Shown in pieces: positions 24,434-31,912 of a DNA stretch of 36,543 nt. The stretch's first letter is position 1, and the number at the start of each line of letters is the position of its first letter. The DNA is from Myxococcota bacterium (lineage in GTDB: Bacteria; Myxococcota_A; UBA9160; SZUA-336). The stretch lies in assembly GCA_035498015.1 (NCBI GenBank), contig DATKAO010000198.1, positions 1 through 36,543 on the forward strand, written 5' to 3'. The notes under the pieces are model-generated. The model made no database searches, was not told the DNA's origin, and saw only the letters and a list, made by a program, of their open reading frames with translations. The position numbers and the translations under genes are program-made.

Positions 24434-26431
24434 TCACTCGGCCTCGAGCACGAGCACCCAGTCCGGTGCGCCTTCCCGGTTCATGCCCGGCGGCGCGAGC
24501 TGCATCGGGCCCGTGGGGTCGAACGGCGAGCCGCTCACCTTGCTGAACGAGCCGCGCGAGGGGTCGAACCAGCTCGCACGGACCGGACCCGACAGCCGGC
24601 CGAGGTCCACCGTGAGCGTGTTTCCCGCCGGGTCGTAGGCCATCACCAGCTTCCCGTCCGGCGTGCGCGCCGCGGTCACGTAGTCGTTGTTCATGACGCC
24701 GACGTCGCCGCTCTCGAAGCCGCCGAAGCCGTCGGTCACCGTGCTGTGGTCCTGGTCGGGCACGAGCTGCCACCAGGCCCGGGCCTCGAACAGCTTCTTG
24801 GCGAAGGTCATCTGATCGGCGGCCTTGGTCTTGTAGTGACTCTGCCAGCCGTCGAGGAAGGGCCAGGTGTAGCCGTTGCCGTACATGTGGCCGGTCGCGC
24901 CGGCGAGCAGCGCCCAGTACGCCTGCCGGCGCAGCACCTGGTTCGTGTCTGCGCCCTGGGCCTCGTTCTCGAACTCGTAGTTCGCCTCGACCAGAAAGGT
25001 GGGCAGCGCGTTCCCCCGGTTGTAGTCCTCGAGCACCTGGGCGTAGGTCGGAGCGTAGGTGTAGCTCGCGTTGAGCTGGATCAGCGGCGCCCAGCTCGAG
25101 TCGTCGAGCGAGCCACTGATCTTGAAGAACAGCTCCACGGTGTGGATGTGACTCGAGTCGACGTCCTGGATGCCCTGCGCCACGGCCTGGACCACGGCGT
25201 CCTGCCCGGCCGAAGGCAGGTGATCCATGTTGAAGTCGTTGCCGCTCATCCAGATGATGTTGTCGAAGCCACGATAGCGCCGCCCCACCCAGTTCCCCCA
25301 GTCACCGGCGCCCTCGGCCCCGGCGTCCTCGAGCACGCCGAGCCAGCCGCGGGTCTCGGCGGGGTCGAGCAGCACGGTGATTCCCCGCGTTGCCGCCATC
25401 CGGATCATCCGGTCGACCCGCGCGAAGTACGCCTCGTTGGGCTGCGTCAGGCCGCCGAGCAGCTCGGGAATGCCGTCGAAGGTGGTCGCGTCCGACCGGC
25501 AGCCGCCCTGCGGGTTGCTGATGCCATCGTTGCAGAGCAGGTTGATCCACAGCACGTTGAAGCCGCGCTTCTGGCGATCGGCGAGATAGCGGGCGGCGTC
25601 GGACTCCGAGATGTTCGCGAACATCGACTGCGGCGAGTCACCGGTCATGAGGAACGGCTGACCGTTCTGGTCGACCAGATATCGCGCCGGCGACCCCGGT
25701 CCCGCCTTCAGCGGATACTTCGGCGCGCCCTTGGGCGGGACGCCGGCGTAGTGGAAGGAGACGAGCTGCGCGATCCAGCCGCTGCCCGACTGCTCGGCCG
25801 CGGCCGCGTAGTCGGCGTGGGCGTCGCCCGCGAAGCGGTCCGCCGTGAGCGTTCCGCCTGCGCGCGCCCGCGTCTTGTAGCCGTGCGTGAGGCGCTTCAG
25901 CGAGCGCCCGTCGGAAGTCACTGCCAGGAACAGCACGTCACCCGAGGTATTCGTGTCGAGCCCGCCCACCGCCACGTTCGGGTCCGACCCCGAGGCCGCG
26001 ACCGACACGTCGAACGGCGCGCCGTGACTCATGCCGGTGTACTCGTGCACGAACAGCGCCGCGTGTCTCGCCACCGGGCCGTCGAAGCTGGCAGTCACCA
26101 CGTTCTTCCCGGGCTTCGCGTTGCGCGCGAACAGCACCTGCGCGCTGCCGACGGGGCCGGCGGTGGGTCCGACCGCGTTCTCCCAGGTGTTGCCCTGCGT
26201 GTCCGAGAGCGAGACCGCCCCCGCCCCGTCCCACGCCACATAGGCCACGAGCAAGCTGCCGTCGGCGTTGGCGCGCTTGAACACCGCGTCGAGGCTCGTG
26301 CCCGAGTCGCTCTCCGCCACGGCCTTCTGCACGAACGCGCGCGCCGCGGCGCGCGCGGCGAACGGAAGCGTGAACACGAGTCCGAGGCAGAGCGCGGCCT
26401 GCGCGAGGCGGAGGCGCGGCGGGGCGGGCAT
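24434..26431 (-). CDS. Secreted DUF4038 / apiosidase-like (GH140-type) glycoside hydrolase
   Basis: 665 residues. A signal peptide (about 1-28, ending ARA) precedes an immunoglobulin-like beta domain (about 30-240), a DUF4038 TIM-barrel (about 250-560) that begins ARYLVDQNGQPFLMTGDSPQSMF, and a C-terminal beta domain typical of this family (LVMAYDPAGNTLTVDLGRLSG). Characterised relatives cleave apiose or other glycans. Candidate catalytic acids are the Asp in SGNDFNMD and the Glu in FLVEANYE (family inference). A perfect 9-bp hairpin ends right at the start codon. It is the last gene of the minus run that starts at the sigma-54 activator and may share the sigma-54 promoter at 26857-26873. Confidence 0.88.
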   Translation of the reverse strand: MPAPPRLRLAQAALCLGLVFTLPFAARAAARAFVQKAVAESDSGTSLDAVFKRANADGSLLVAYVAWDGAGAVSLSDTQGNTWENAVGPTAGPVGSAQVLFARNAKPGKNVVTASFDGPVARHAALFVHEYTGMSHGAPFDVSVAASGSDPNVAVGGLDTNTSGDVLFLAVTSDGRSLKRLTHGYKTRARAGGTLTADRFAGDAHADYAAAAEQSGSGWIAQLVSFHYAGVPPKGAPKYPLKAGPGSPARYLVDQNGQPFLMTGDSPQSMFANISESDAARYLADRQKRGFNVLWINLLCNDGISNPQGGCRSDATTFDGIPELLGGLTQPNEAYFARVDRMIRMAATRGITVLLDPAETRGWLGVLEDAGAEGAGDWGNWVGRRYRGFDNIIWMSGNDFNMDHLPSAGQDAVVQAVAQGIQDVDSSHIHTVELFFKISGSLDDSSWAPLIQLNASYTYAPTYAQVLEDYNRGNALPTFLVEANYEFENEAQGADTNQVLRRQAYWALLAGATGHMYGNGYTWPFLDGWQSHYKTKAADQMTFAKKLFEARAWWQLVPDQDHSTVTDGFGGFESGDVGVMNNDYVTAARTPDGKLVMAYDPAGNTLTVDLGRLSGPVRASWFDPSRGSFSKVSGSPFDPTGPMQLAPPGMNREGAPDWVLVLEAE

Positions 26432-26456
26432 GGGCCCGTGAATATCCCACGGGCCC
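26432..26456 (-). promoter_or_regulatory. Hairpin abutting the glycosidase start codon
   Basis: GGGCCCGTG pairs perfectly with CACGGGCCC around a 7-base AT-rich loop. On the minus strand the stem ends at the base before ATG 26431, covering where a ribosome site should be. It could end the upstream small-gene transcript (whose stop is 51 nt upstream) or mask translation of the glycosidase. No T-run follows. Confidence 0.5.
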
Positions 26457-26506
26457 CCCGGCCTGTCACGTGCCGGCGAGCTGCCTGCGCGCTGCCGGCT
26501 CTCGTG

Positions 26507-26830
26507 TCAGTCCGCACGCGGCTGGCGGCCGGTTCTGGCCACGATGCAGAACTCGCGACTCACCGGCGCGCCGTTGTTCGATTGCACGATCAGCACCGTG
26601 CACAGCGCCGGCCCCGGCTCCACGGCGATGCTCACTCCGAGCGTGCCCGGCACGTCCTCGGTGTGAACGACCGTGGCCACGACCACGGGAATCTCGCGTC
26701 TGAACTCGGGTGAGAAATCGATCAGGTACTTGCCCGTGCTGACCTGGCGAACGTCGGCGATGCCGTGTGAGTTCTCGCGCAGCTCGCCCAGCGCACTCAC
26801 CACACCGAATGCTTCCAATGCTCTCTCCAT
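26507..26830 (-). CDS. Small beta-rich protein of unknown function, predicted sigma-54 target
   Basis: 107 residues. Mostly alternating beta strands (GKYLIDFSPEF, IPVVVATVVH, CTVLIVQSNNGAP, REFCIVARTG), an arrangement seen in H-type-lectin-like and phage-tail-like adhesion domains, though I cannot assign a family. Two Cys could pair. An in-frame ATG at 26875 would lie upstream of the sigma-54 promoter match (26857-26873), so ATG 26830 is preferred; the implied leader is then only about 16 nt. No signal peptide. It follows the sigma-54 activator gene and precedes the glycosidase in one direction. Possible carbohydrate-binding role is speculation based on fold look and neighbour. Confidence 0.65.
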   Translation of the reverse strand: MERALEAFGVVSALGELRENSHGIADVRQVSTGKYLIDFSPEFRREIPVVVATVVHTEDVPGTLGVSIAVEPGPALCTVLIVQSNNGAPVSREFCIVARTGRQPRAD

Positions 26831-26856
26831 GGCTGCCGGGGCTTCGGCGAGCGCTA

Positions 26857-26873
26857 CGCAAGGCCCGTGCCGC
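26857..26873 (-). promoter_or_regulatory. Sigma-54 (-24/-12) promoter match upstream of the small beta protein gene
   Basis: On the minus strand GCGGCACGGGCCTTGCG: GGCACG-N4-TTGC is a full match to the core consensus, with GG and GC separated by exactly 10 bases. It implies transcription from about 26847 toward the ATG at 26830. Confidence 0.7.
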
Positions 26874-26919
26874 ACGGAACGGGGTCCCGGGCGGCCGCGC
26901 GCTCCTCACCGTCCGGACC

Positions 26920-26937
26920 CGGAGTCGAAACACTCCG
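26920..26937. promoter_or_regulatory. Inverted repeat, candidate activator site
   Basis: CGGAGT-N6-ACTCCG, a perfect 6-bp dyad centred about 58 bp upstream of the -24 element at 26870, a plausible place for a bacterial enhancer-binding protein. Confidence 0.35.
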
Positions 26938-26969
26938 CACGCGCTCGCGCCAGGAGACAGCCGGTCGGT

Positions 26970-28487
26970 CTACTTCCCGCGCTCGATGCCGAACGCGTCC
27001 ATCAGCGTGTACACGTGCGAGCGAACCAGATCCAGGCGCCGCGCCGTCTCCGACACGTTCCAGTGCGTCTCGCGCAGCGTCTTCTGCAACAGCGCGCGCT
27101 GGAACTCGCGGGTTGCCTCCTGGAACGTGGTCGCCTCGGGCTCCAGGTCGCGCTCCGCGCCCGCCGCGCCCGGAAACAGATGGGAGACCTCGATGCGCAG
27201 CGCGCGCTGGCCGTTCGCGCGGATCGCCGCCGCCTCCACGGCGTTCGACAGCTGACGCACGTTGCCCGGCCACTCGGCGGTCTCGACCGCGCGTACCGCC
27301 CGAGGCGAGAGCTCGAGCCGGGCGAAGCCGTGCTTCCTGCACGCCTGGTCGGCGAGGTGGCGCGCCAGCGCCGCGACGTCACCGGTGCGCTCGGCCACGG
27401 TCGGCATGCGGATCGGCATGACCGACAGCCGGAAGTAGAGGTCCTCGCGGAAGCGCCGTTCTGCGAGCGCGCGCGCGAGGTCGGTGTTGGTGGCAGCGAT
27501 CACGCGCACGTCGGCGAACGACGGCTCGGCCGAGCCGAGCGCGTAGTACTGCTTCGACTGGATGAGCTGCAAGAGCTTCGCTTGCGCGTGGTGCGGAATC
27601 TCGGCGATCTCGTCGAGAAACAGCGTGCCGCCTTCCGCCGTGGACACCTTGCCGCGCTGCGGGCGGCGCGCGGTCGAGTGTGCGCCCGCGAGCGCGCCGA
27701 ACAACTCACTCTCGATCAGGTCCTGCGGGAGCGTCGCGCAGTTGATCTCCACGAACGGCCCGGCGCGGCGCGGGCTGTTGCGGTGGATCAGCTCGGCCAG
27801 CTGACTCTTGCCCGTGCCCGACTCACCGGTCAACAGGACGGGGACGTCGAGCGGCGCGAGCAGCGCGGCCTGGCCGAGCGCCGCTGCGAGTGCCTCGCTG
27901 CGGCCCACGACGCCCTCATAGGAGAACGACGCCGGCACGGCCGCGAGCGCGTCGCCTTGCGCCTCCTGCGGCTGGCGCTCGAGCAGCGAGTGCGCGAGCG
28001 GCGCCAGGTGGCGCGCGAACAGCTCGACCCAGCCGCGCTCGGTCTCCGACCACGACTCGCCGCGCGTGGCACCCGCCAGGTACACCACGCCCTGCACCGG
28101 ATCGCGGCCGATCGGCGCGCACAGCACGGCCTCGATCCCGCTGGCGCGCACGCTCTCGCGCCCGCCGAAGCGCGGATCGAGCAGCGCCGAGGAGGTGGCA
28201 ATCGTGGCCTGCGTGGCGATCGCCTCGGCGATGATGCCGCGCGACAAGCTGCGGCGGATGTCGGCGACCTCTTCCGGCCCGCAGCCCTGGCTCATCCACC
28301 ACACCGGCTCGGTCGGCGCGAGGCGGGGCTCGCGCAGCTCGAGGTAGCCGCGCGTCGCGCCCGTCAGCTCGAGCACCAGCACCAGCGCCTCGCGCAGGAA
28401 GCGCTCGACGTCGCGCTCGGTCGAGAGGTCGAGCAGCCGGCGATGAAAGTCGTTCTCGGTTCGCAGCCGATCGATCTCATCGCCCAT
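26970..28487 (-). CDS. Sigma-54-type enhancer-binding regulator: GAF, AAA+ and Fis HTH domains
   Basis: 505 residues. An N-terminal GAF sensor (about 20-170, with SRGIIAEAIATQ and EAVLCAPIG) precedes an AAA+ domain with Walker A GESGTGKS (221-228), Walker B LFLDE (289-293), sensor I VIAATN and arginine-finger region FREDLYFRLSV; the C-terminal Fis-type HTH is NVSETARRLDLVRSHVYTLMD (478-498). The loop that normally reads GAFTGA and touches sigma-54 reads GAHSTA (268-273), within ELFGALAGAHSTARR. Start ATG 28487 is preferred because the upstream extension is GC-rich noise crossing the promoter region. There is no receiver or FHA domain, so the signal is probably a ligand at the GAF domain. It is flanked by the promoters it most likely activates. 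Confidence 0.93.
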   Translation of the reverse strand: MGDEIDRLRTENDFHRRLLDLSTERDVERFLREALVLVLELTGATRGYLELREPRLAPTEPVWWMSQGCGPEEVADIRRSLSRGIIAEAIATQATIATSSALLDPRFGGRESVRASGIEAVLCAPIGRDPVQGVVYLAGATRGESWSETERGWVELFARHLAPLAHSLLERQPQEAQGDALAAVPASFSYEGVVGRSEALAAALGQAALLAPLDVPVLLTGESGTGKSQLAELIHRNSPRRAGPFVEINCATLPQDLIESELFGALAGAHSTARRPQRGKVSTAEGGTLFLDEIAEIPHHAQAKLLQLIQSKQYYALGSAEPSFADVRVIAATNTDLARALAERRFREDLYFRLSVMPIRMPTVAERTGDVAALARHLADQACRKHGFARLELSPRAVRAVETAEWPGNVRQLSNAVEAAAIRANGQRALRIEVSHLFPGAAGAERDLEPEATTFQEATREFQRALLQKTLRETHWNVSETARRLDLVRSHVYTLMDAFGIERGK

Positions 28488-28518
28488 CGCCGGCCTCCCG
28501 CGGGCAGTCGCTTCCACG

Positions 28519-28543
28519 AGACACTCGGCCGCGCGGAGTGTCT
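28519..28543. promoter_or_regulatory. Inverted repeat, candidate activator binding site (UAS)
   Basis: AGACACTC-N9-GAGTGTCT, a perfect 8-bp dyad in the divergent region between the activator gene and the 136-residue orphan gene. Its centre is about 54 bp upstream of the -24 element at 28585, and it also sits 32 bp upstream of the activator's own start, so it could serve activation and autoregulation. Confidence 0.6.
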
Positions 28544-28583
28544 GGCGGGCAGCGCACGTCGCGGCCGGGGCGCCGCAGCCGCC

Positions 28584-28600
28584 CGGCACGGGGGTTGCTG
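28584..28600 (+). promoter_or_regulatory. Sigma-54 (-24/-12) promoter match upstream of the 136-residue orphan
   Basis: CGGCACGGGGGTTGCTG: GGCACG-N4-TTGCT matches the consensus at every core base except the leading T. GG is at 28585-28586 and GC at 28597-28598, exactly 10 bases apart. Expected start near 28610, giving a leader of about 93 nt. Confidence 0.78.
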
Positions 28601-28702
28601 TGCATGCGCGCGGTTCGAGATCGAGCTGGCCAAGTCACGGAGCACCAGCATACTCCGGGACCGCGTCCAGCGGAGCGAGAGACAAACCCAAGGGGAGGGC
28701 AC

Positions 28703-29113
28703 ATGGCCAAGGACATCATCGCGACGAACCCGGTCGACCAGGAATTTCTCACGCAGGTGGCAGCCGAAGACAGCGACGAGATCCTCACCGAGGCGATCGG
28801 CGCGGTGCTGTGGAGGATCGTCTCGGCGAATGCAATCTCGAACGGCACCAAGCTCGCGGTGCCCCGCGACGTCATCGACGAGGGCCGGAGCCTGAGCCGG
28901 GGGCCCATTCTGACCTACGTCCAGACCCACCAGACGATCGACATGACGCAGGTCGAGACGTGCGCGAGCCAGGCGGGCTCCAAGTCGGCCGACTACACGC
29001 TGGCCGCCAACCCCGACGCAACCGCGATCACGGCCAAGGCCTTCCACGAAGCCTGGGACGAGATCTCCAAGCGCATCCGGCGCGCCCGGCTGGTCGCGGG
29101 GTTCGCCTGCTGA
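28703..29113 (+). CDS. Orphan 136-residue protein, predicted sigma-54 target
   Basis: No family recognised. Soluble and mostly helical, with an acidic N-terminal third (VAAEDSDEILTEAIGAVLWRIV), a mixed middle and a basic C-terminal helix (AWDEISKRIRRARLVAGFAC) ending in Cys; a second Cys lies in VETCAS. No signal peptide or membrane segment. A strong GGGGAGGG ribosome site precedes ATG 28703, and TCA, ACG and other codons look like those of neighbouring genes. The near-perfect -24/-12 promoter and the dyad upstream argue that it is abundantly and conditionally expressed under the divergent activator. The terminal Cys could be a modification or conjugation point (speculation). Confidence 0.75.
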   Translation: MAKDIIATNPVDQEFLTQVAAEDSDEILTEAIGAVLWRIVSANAISNGTKLAVPRDVIDEGRSLSRGPILTYVQTHQTIDMTQVETCASQAGSKSADYTLAANPDATAITAKAFHEAWDEISKRIRRARLVAGFAC

Positions 29114-29202
29114 GCCTGTAGCTCTCCAGCCGAGCCGTTGCGCTCACGCTGACTCAGCCGGCCCGTGTATCCTGTTGCGGGGCCGACTGGGGCGCGCGCG
29201 CG

Positions 29203-31752
29203 TTGGCGATTTCGGGCTGGATTCTCGCGACGATACTCGGAGCTTGCGCGAAGGTCGCGGCGGGCATGGCTGCGGCCTTGATCCTCTTGCTGTCGGGCGC
29301 GCGCACGGGCGAGAGTCTCTCGCCCTGGGTGTCTCTCGTGCAGATGGCCGCGTTCAGCGCGGTGGCGCTGCCGCTCGTGCTGGGCTCGCGACGCGACTCA
29401 CGGCCGGCGCTGCTCGGGGCGACGTTCGTGGTGGTGGCGTCGTCGTTCGCGCGCCGGCCGCTCGACGCCTGGCTCGCGACCAGCGGGCCGCCCTGGTGGC
29501 TCGCGCTGCTCGCGCGGCTGCAGATCGATGCGCTGTTGCCCGCGCTGGTGTGGCGTTTCTTCGCGGAGTTTCCCCGCAACCCGCTCGACTCGCCCAGCGT
29601 CCGCGGCATCGCGCGCGCGGGGTTCGCCGTCTCGGCCGCGGTCGGCGTGGCCCTCCTGGTCGTGAACGCCGCGTTCGCGTTTGCGGACCTCGAGCCACTG
29701 GCGCGTCTCGACGCGCGCGGTGCCGGCAGCAGCTACTGGACGATCACCTACGGTCTCTTGCTGCCCGCGCTGCCCTTCGCGCTGTGGCGCACGCGGCGGG
29801 CGGAGGCCGACGAGCGCCGGCGCGTCGCCCTGCTGATGGCGGGAACGCTGGTGTGCGCCACGCCGGTCGCGGGCCTGATTTTGCTCTACGCGGTGTCACC
29901 GGCGGCCGCGGCGTGGATCCGCCAGCCGGACCACCTGCCGCTCGTGCTCGGCCTGGTCGAGCTCATGATCCTCGCGATCCCGCTCAGCGCCGCGTACGCG
30001 GTACGTGTCGACCACGCGCTCGAGCTGCGGCTGGTGCTGCGGCGCGTGCTCGAATACGGGCTGGCGCGCGCGGTCGTGGCGCTGGGTGTCTCGCTGCCGT
30101 TCGTCGCGCTGGCGGTTCACTTGTACCGCCATCGCACGGAGACCATCGAGCAGCTGGTACAGGGTACGGGTGGCATCGCGCTGGGCCTGGCGATCGCGGC
30201 GGGGGTGCTGGGGCTGGTCCTGGGCAGACGCGCCGTGGCCGTGCTCAACCGCCTCTTCTTCCGCTCCCCCTACGACTCACAGCAGGCGCTCGTGGACCTG
30301 GCGGTGATCAGCACGGTCTCGGACAGCGCCGAGAGCTTCGCGCGCGACGTGGGCCGCAAGCTCGGTGACACGCTCCAGCTCGAGGGCGCCGTGCTCATGG
30401 TGCAAAGCCCCGCGCGCGGGCAGTTCGAGGACCCGCTGAAGATCCGGCGCTCGCTCGACGCACACTCCGAGCTGGCCACGTTCCTGGCCAACGCGTCCGC
30501 GCCCGTGCGCATCGACCTCGAGAACCGCTCGTCGTCGCTGAGTGCGCTCGCCGCGAGTGACCGGGAGTGGCTCGCGGACAGCGGCGCCGAATGGATCGCC
30601 CCGGTGCGCACGGCCGACGGCAGCGCGCTCGGCCTGGCGGTGCTGGGCGCCAAGCGCAGCGGCCTGGAGTACGCGCGCCACGACCTCGAGCTGGTGCGGG
30701 GCGCCGTCGCGCAGGCGGGGACGGGCCTCGAGAACGTCATCCTGCGCACGCGGCAGCCGCAGGAGCCGCTCGATTCCTCCCCCGACGCGACCTGGGACCG
30801 GCGCGTGGCTCGTGAGTGCCGCGCCTGTCACCGCATCCACCCGCCCGAGTCAGTCGCCTGCGGAACCTGCGGCGAGCCGGTGGCCGACATCTCCCTGCCC
30901 TACTGCTTGCTGGGCAAGTTCCAGCTCGATCGGCGCATCGGCAGCGGGGCGATGGGCGTGGTGTATCTCGCGACCGACCTCGCGCTGTATCGCTCGGTAG
31001 CGCTGAAGACGTTGCCGCGCACGTCGCCCGAGGAGTCGGTGCGGCTGCGCCGCGAGGCGCGCGCCATGGCGGCGATCGCGCACCGGCACCTGGCCCTGAT
31101 CTACGGCGTGGAGCGCTGGCGCGGCACGCCGCTGCTCATCCTCGAGTATCTCGAGCGCGGCACGCTCGGCGAGCGGCTGGCGCGTTCGCGCCTCGCGCCC
31201 GACGAGGCCGTCGGGCTGGGGATCGCCCTCATGGAGGCGCTCGCGCACGTGCACGGCGCGGGCATGCTGCACCGCGACGTGAAGCCGAGCAACATCGGCT
31301 TCCGTGCCGACGGCACGCCCAAGCTGCTCGACTTCGGCATGGCGCGCATCTTCCAGAAACGCGACGAGCTGGTGAACGCGTCGGTGCGGCAGATCGACGC
31401 GCGGCTCTCGAACGTCTCGCTGCTCGGCCCGGCGTTGGTCGGCACCCCGATCTACATGTCGCCCGAAGCGCTGCGCGGCGACCCGCCGACCGTGGACTTC
31501 GACCTGTGGAGCTCGGCGGTGGTGCTGTACGAAGCGATCGCCGGGCGCCACCCGTTCGAGCGCGCGGCCTGGGCCGACACGCTCGACGCGATCTTCCACG
31601 CCGTACCGGACGAGCTCGCCGCGTGCGCGCCGGGCTGCCCGGCTCCGCTCTCGCTGCTCGTGGCCGACTGCTTGAGCCGCGACCGCAAGCGCCGGCCCTC
31701 GAGCGCGCTCGAGGTGCGCGAGCGCCTGGTCGCGCTCACTCACTCGGCGTAG
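29203..31752 (+). CDS. Membrane Ser/Thr protein kinase with N-terminal multi-TM sensor, GAF and zinc ribbon
   Basis: 849 residues. Residues 1-345 hold about eight to ten hydrophobic helices (for example 6-30, 43-61, 138-160, 208-230, 245-268, 322-340). A GAF-like domain follows (about 360-515, with LQLEGAVLMV and WIAPVRTADGSALGLAVLG). A zinc ribbon has Cys539, 542, 553 and 556. The kinase domain (572-849) has glycine loop GSGAMGVVYLA, Lys602, HRDVKPSN (690-697), DFG (710-712) and GTPIYMSPEA, so it should be active. The activation segment is long (about 40 residues). The start is a TTG at 29203, with no clear ribosome site; ATG 29266 is an alternative that would shorten the first helix. It lies 89 nt after the orphan gene, with no separate sigma-54 match between, so it may be co-transcribed. 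Confidence 0.92.
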   Translation: MAISGWILATILGACAKVAAGMAAALILLLSGARTGESLSPWVSLVQMAAFSAVALPLVLGSRRDSRPALLGATFVVVASSFARRPLDAWLATSGPPWWLALLARLQIDALLPALVWRFFAEFPRNPLDSPSVRGIARAGFAVSAAVGVALLVVNAAFAFADLEPLARLDARGAGSSYWTITYGLLLPALPFALWRTRRAEADERRRVALLMAGTLVCATPVAGLILLYAVSPAAAAWIRQPDHLPLVLGLVELMILAIPLSAAYAVRVDHALELRLVLRRVLEYGLARAVVALGVSLPFVALAVHLYRHRTETIEQLVQGTGGIALGLAIAAGVLGLVLGRRAVAVLNRLFFRSPYDSQQALVDLAVISTVSDSAESFARDVGRKLGDTLQLEGAVLMVQSPARGQFEDPLKIRRSLDAHSELATFLANASAPVRIDLENRSSSLSALAASDREWLADSGAEWIAPVRTADGSALGLAVLGAKRSGLEYARHDLELVRGAVAQAGTGLENVILRTRQPQEPLDSSPDATWDRRVARECRACHRIHPPESVACGTCGEPVADISLPYCLLGKFQLDRRIGSGAMGVVYLATDLALYRSVALKTLPRTSPEESVRLRREARAMAAIAHRHLALIYGVERWRGTPLLILEYLERGTLGERLARSRLAPDEAVGLGIALMEALAHVHGAGMLHRDVKPSNIGFRADGTPKLLDFGMARIFQKRDELVNASVRQIDARLSNVSLLGPALVGTPIYMSPEALRGDPPTVDFDLWSSAVVLYEAIAGRHPFERAAWADTLDAIFHAVPDELAACAPGCPAPLSLLVADCLSRDRKRRPSSALEVRERLVALTHSA

Positions 31753-31801
31753 CGTCCGCCCGAGAGGGCAGCGCCCGCGCCGCGCGACCTCGCCCGCGGG
31801 C

Positions 31802-31812
31802 AGTGCGGCACT
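31802..31812. promoter_or_regulatory. Small inverted repeat upstream of the third sigma-54 match
   Basis: AGTGC-G-GCACT, a perfect 5-bp dyad about 35 bp upstream of the -24 element at 31842. Shorter and closer than the dyads at the other two promoters, so a weak candidate for an activator site. Confidence 0.25.
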
Positions 31813-31840
31813 CCCCAGCGCAGGCCCGGCCCGCGCGGCG

Positions 31841-31857
31841 CGGCCCGGCCATTGCAC
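31841..31857 (+). promoter_or_regulatory. Sigma-54 (-24/-12) promoter match upstream of the HExxE protein gene
   Basis: CGGCCCGGCCATTGCAC: GGCCCG-N4-TTGCA, with one core mismatch (C for A) in the -24 box. GG at 31842-31843 and GC at 31854-31855 keep the required 10-base spacing. Expected start near 31867, about 46 nt before the ATG. Confidence 0.55.
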
Positions 31858-31912
31858 CGGGTCGACCGCACGTCTTCACCACGGCGAGTCACTCGCCCCA
31901 AGGAGAGTTACC

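Noticed and set aside
26831..26875. Earlier ATG at 26875 for the small beta protein.
   Set aside because: It would place the start upstream of the near-perfect sigma-54 promoter, which could then not produce the message.
29114..29202. A sigma-54 promoter directly upstream of the kinase gene.
   Set aside because: TTGC occurs twice, but no GG lies at the required distance (AG and TG are found instead).
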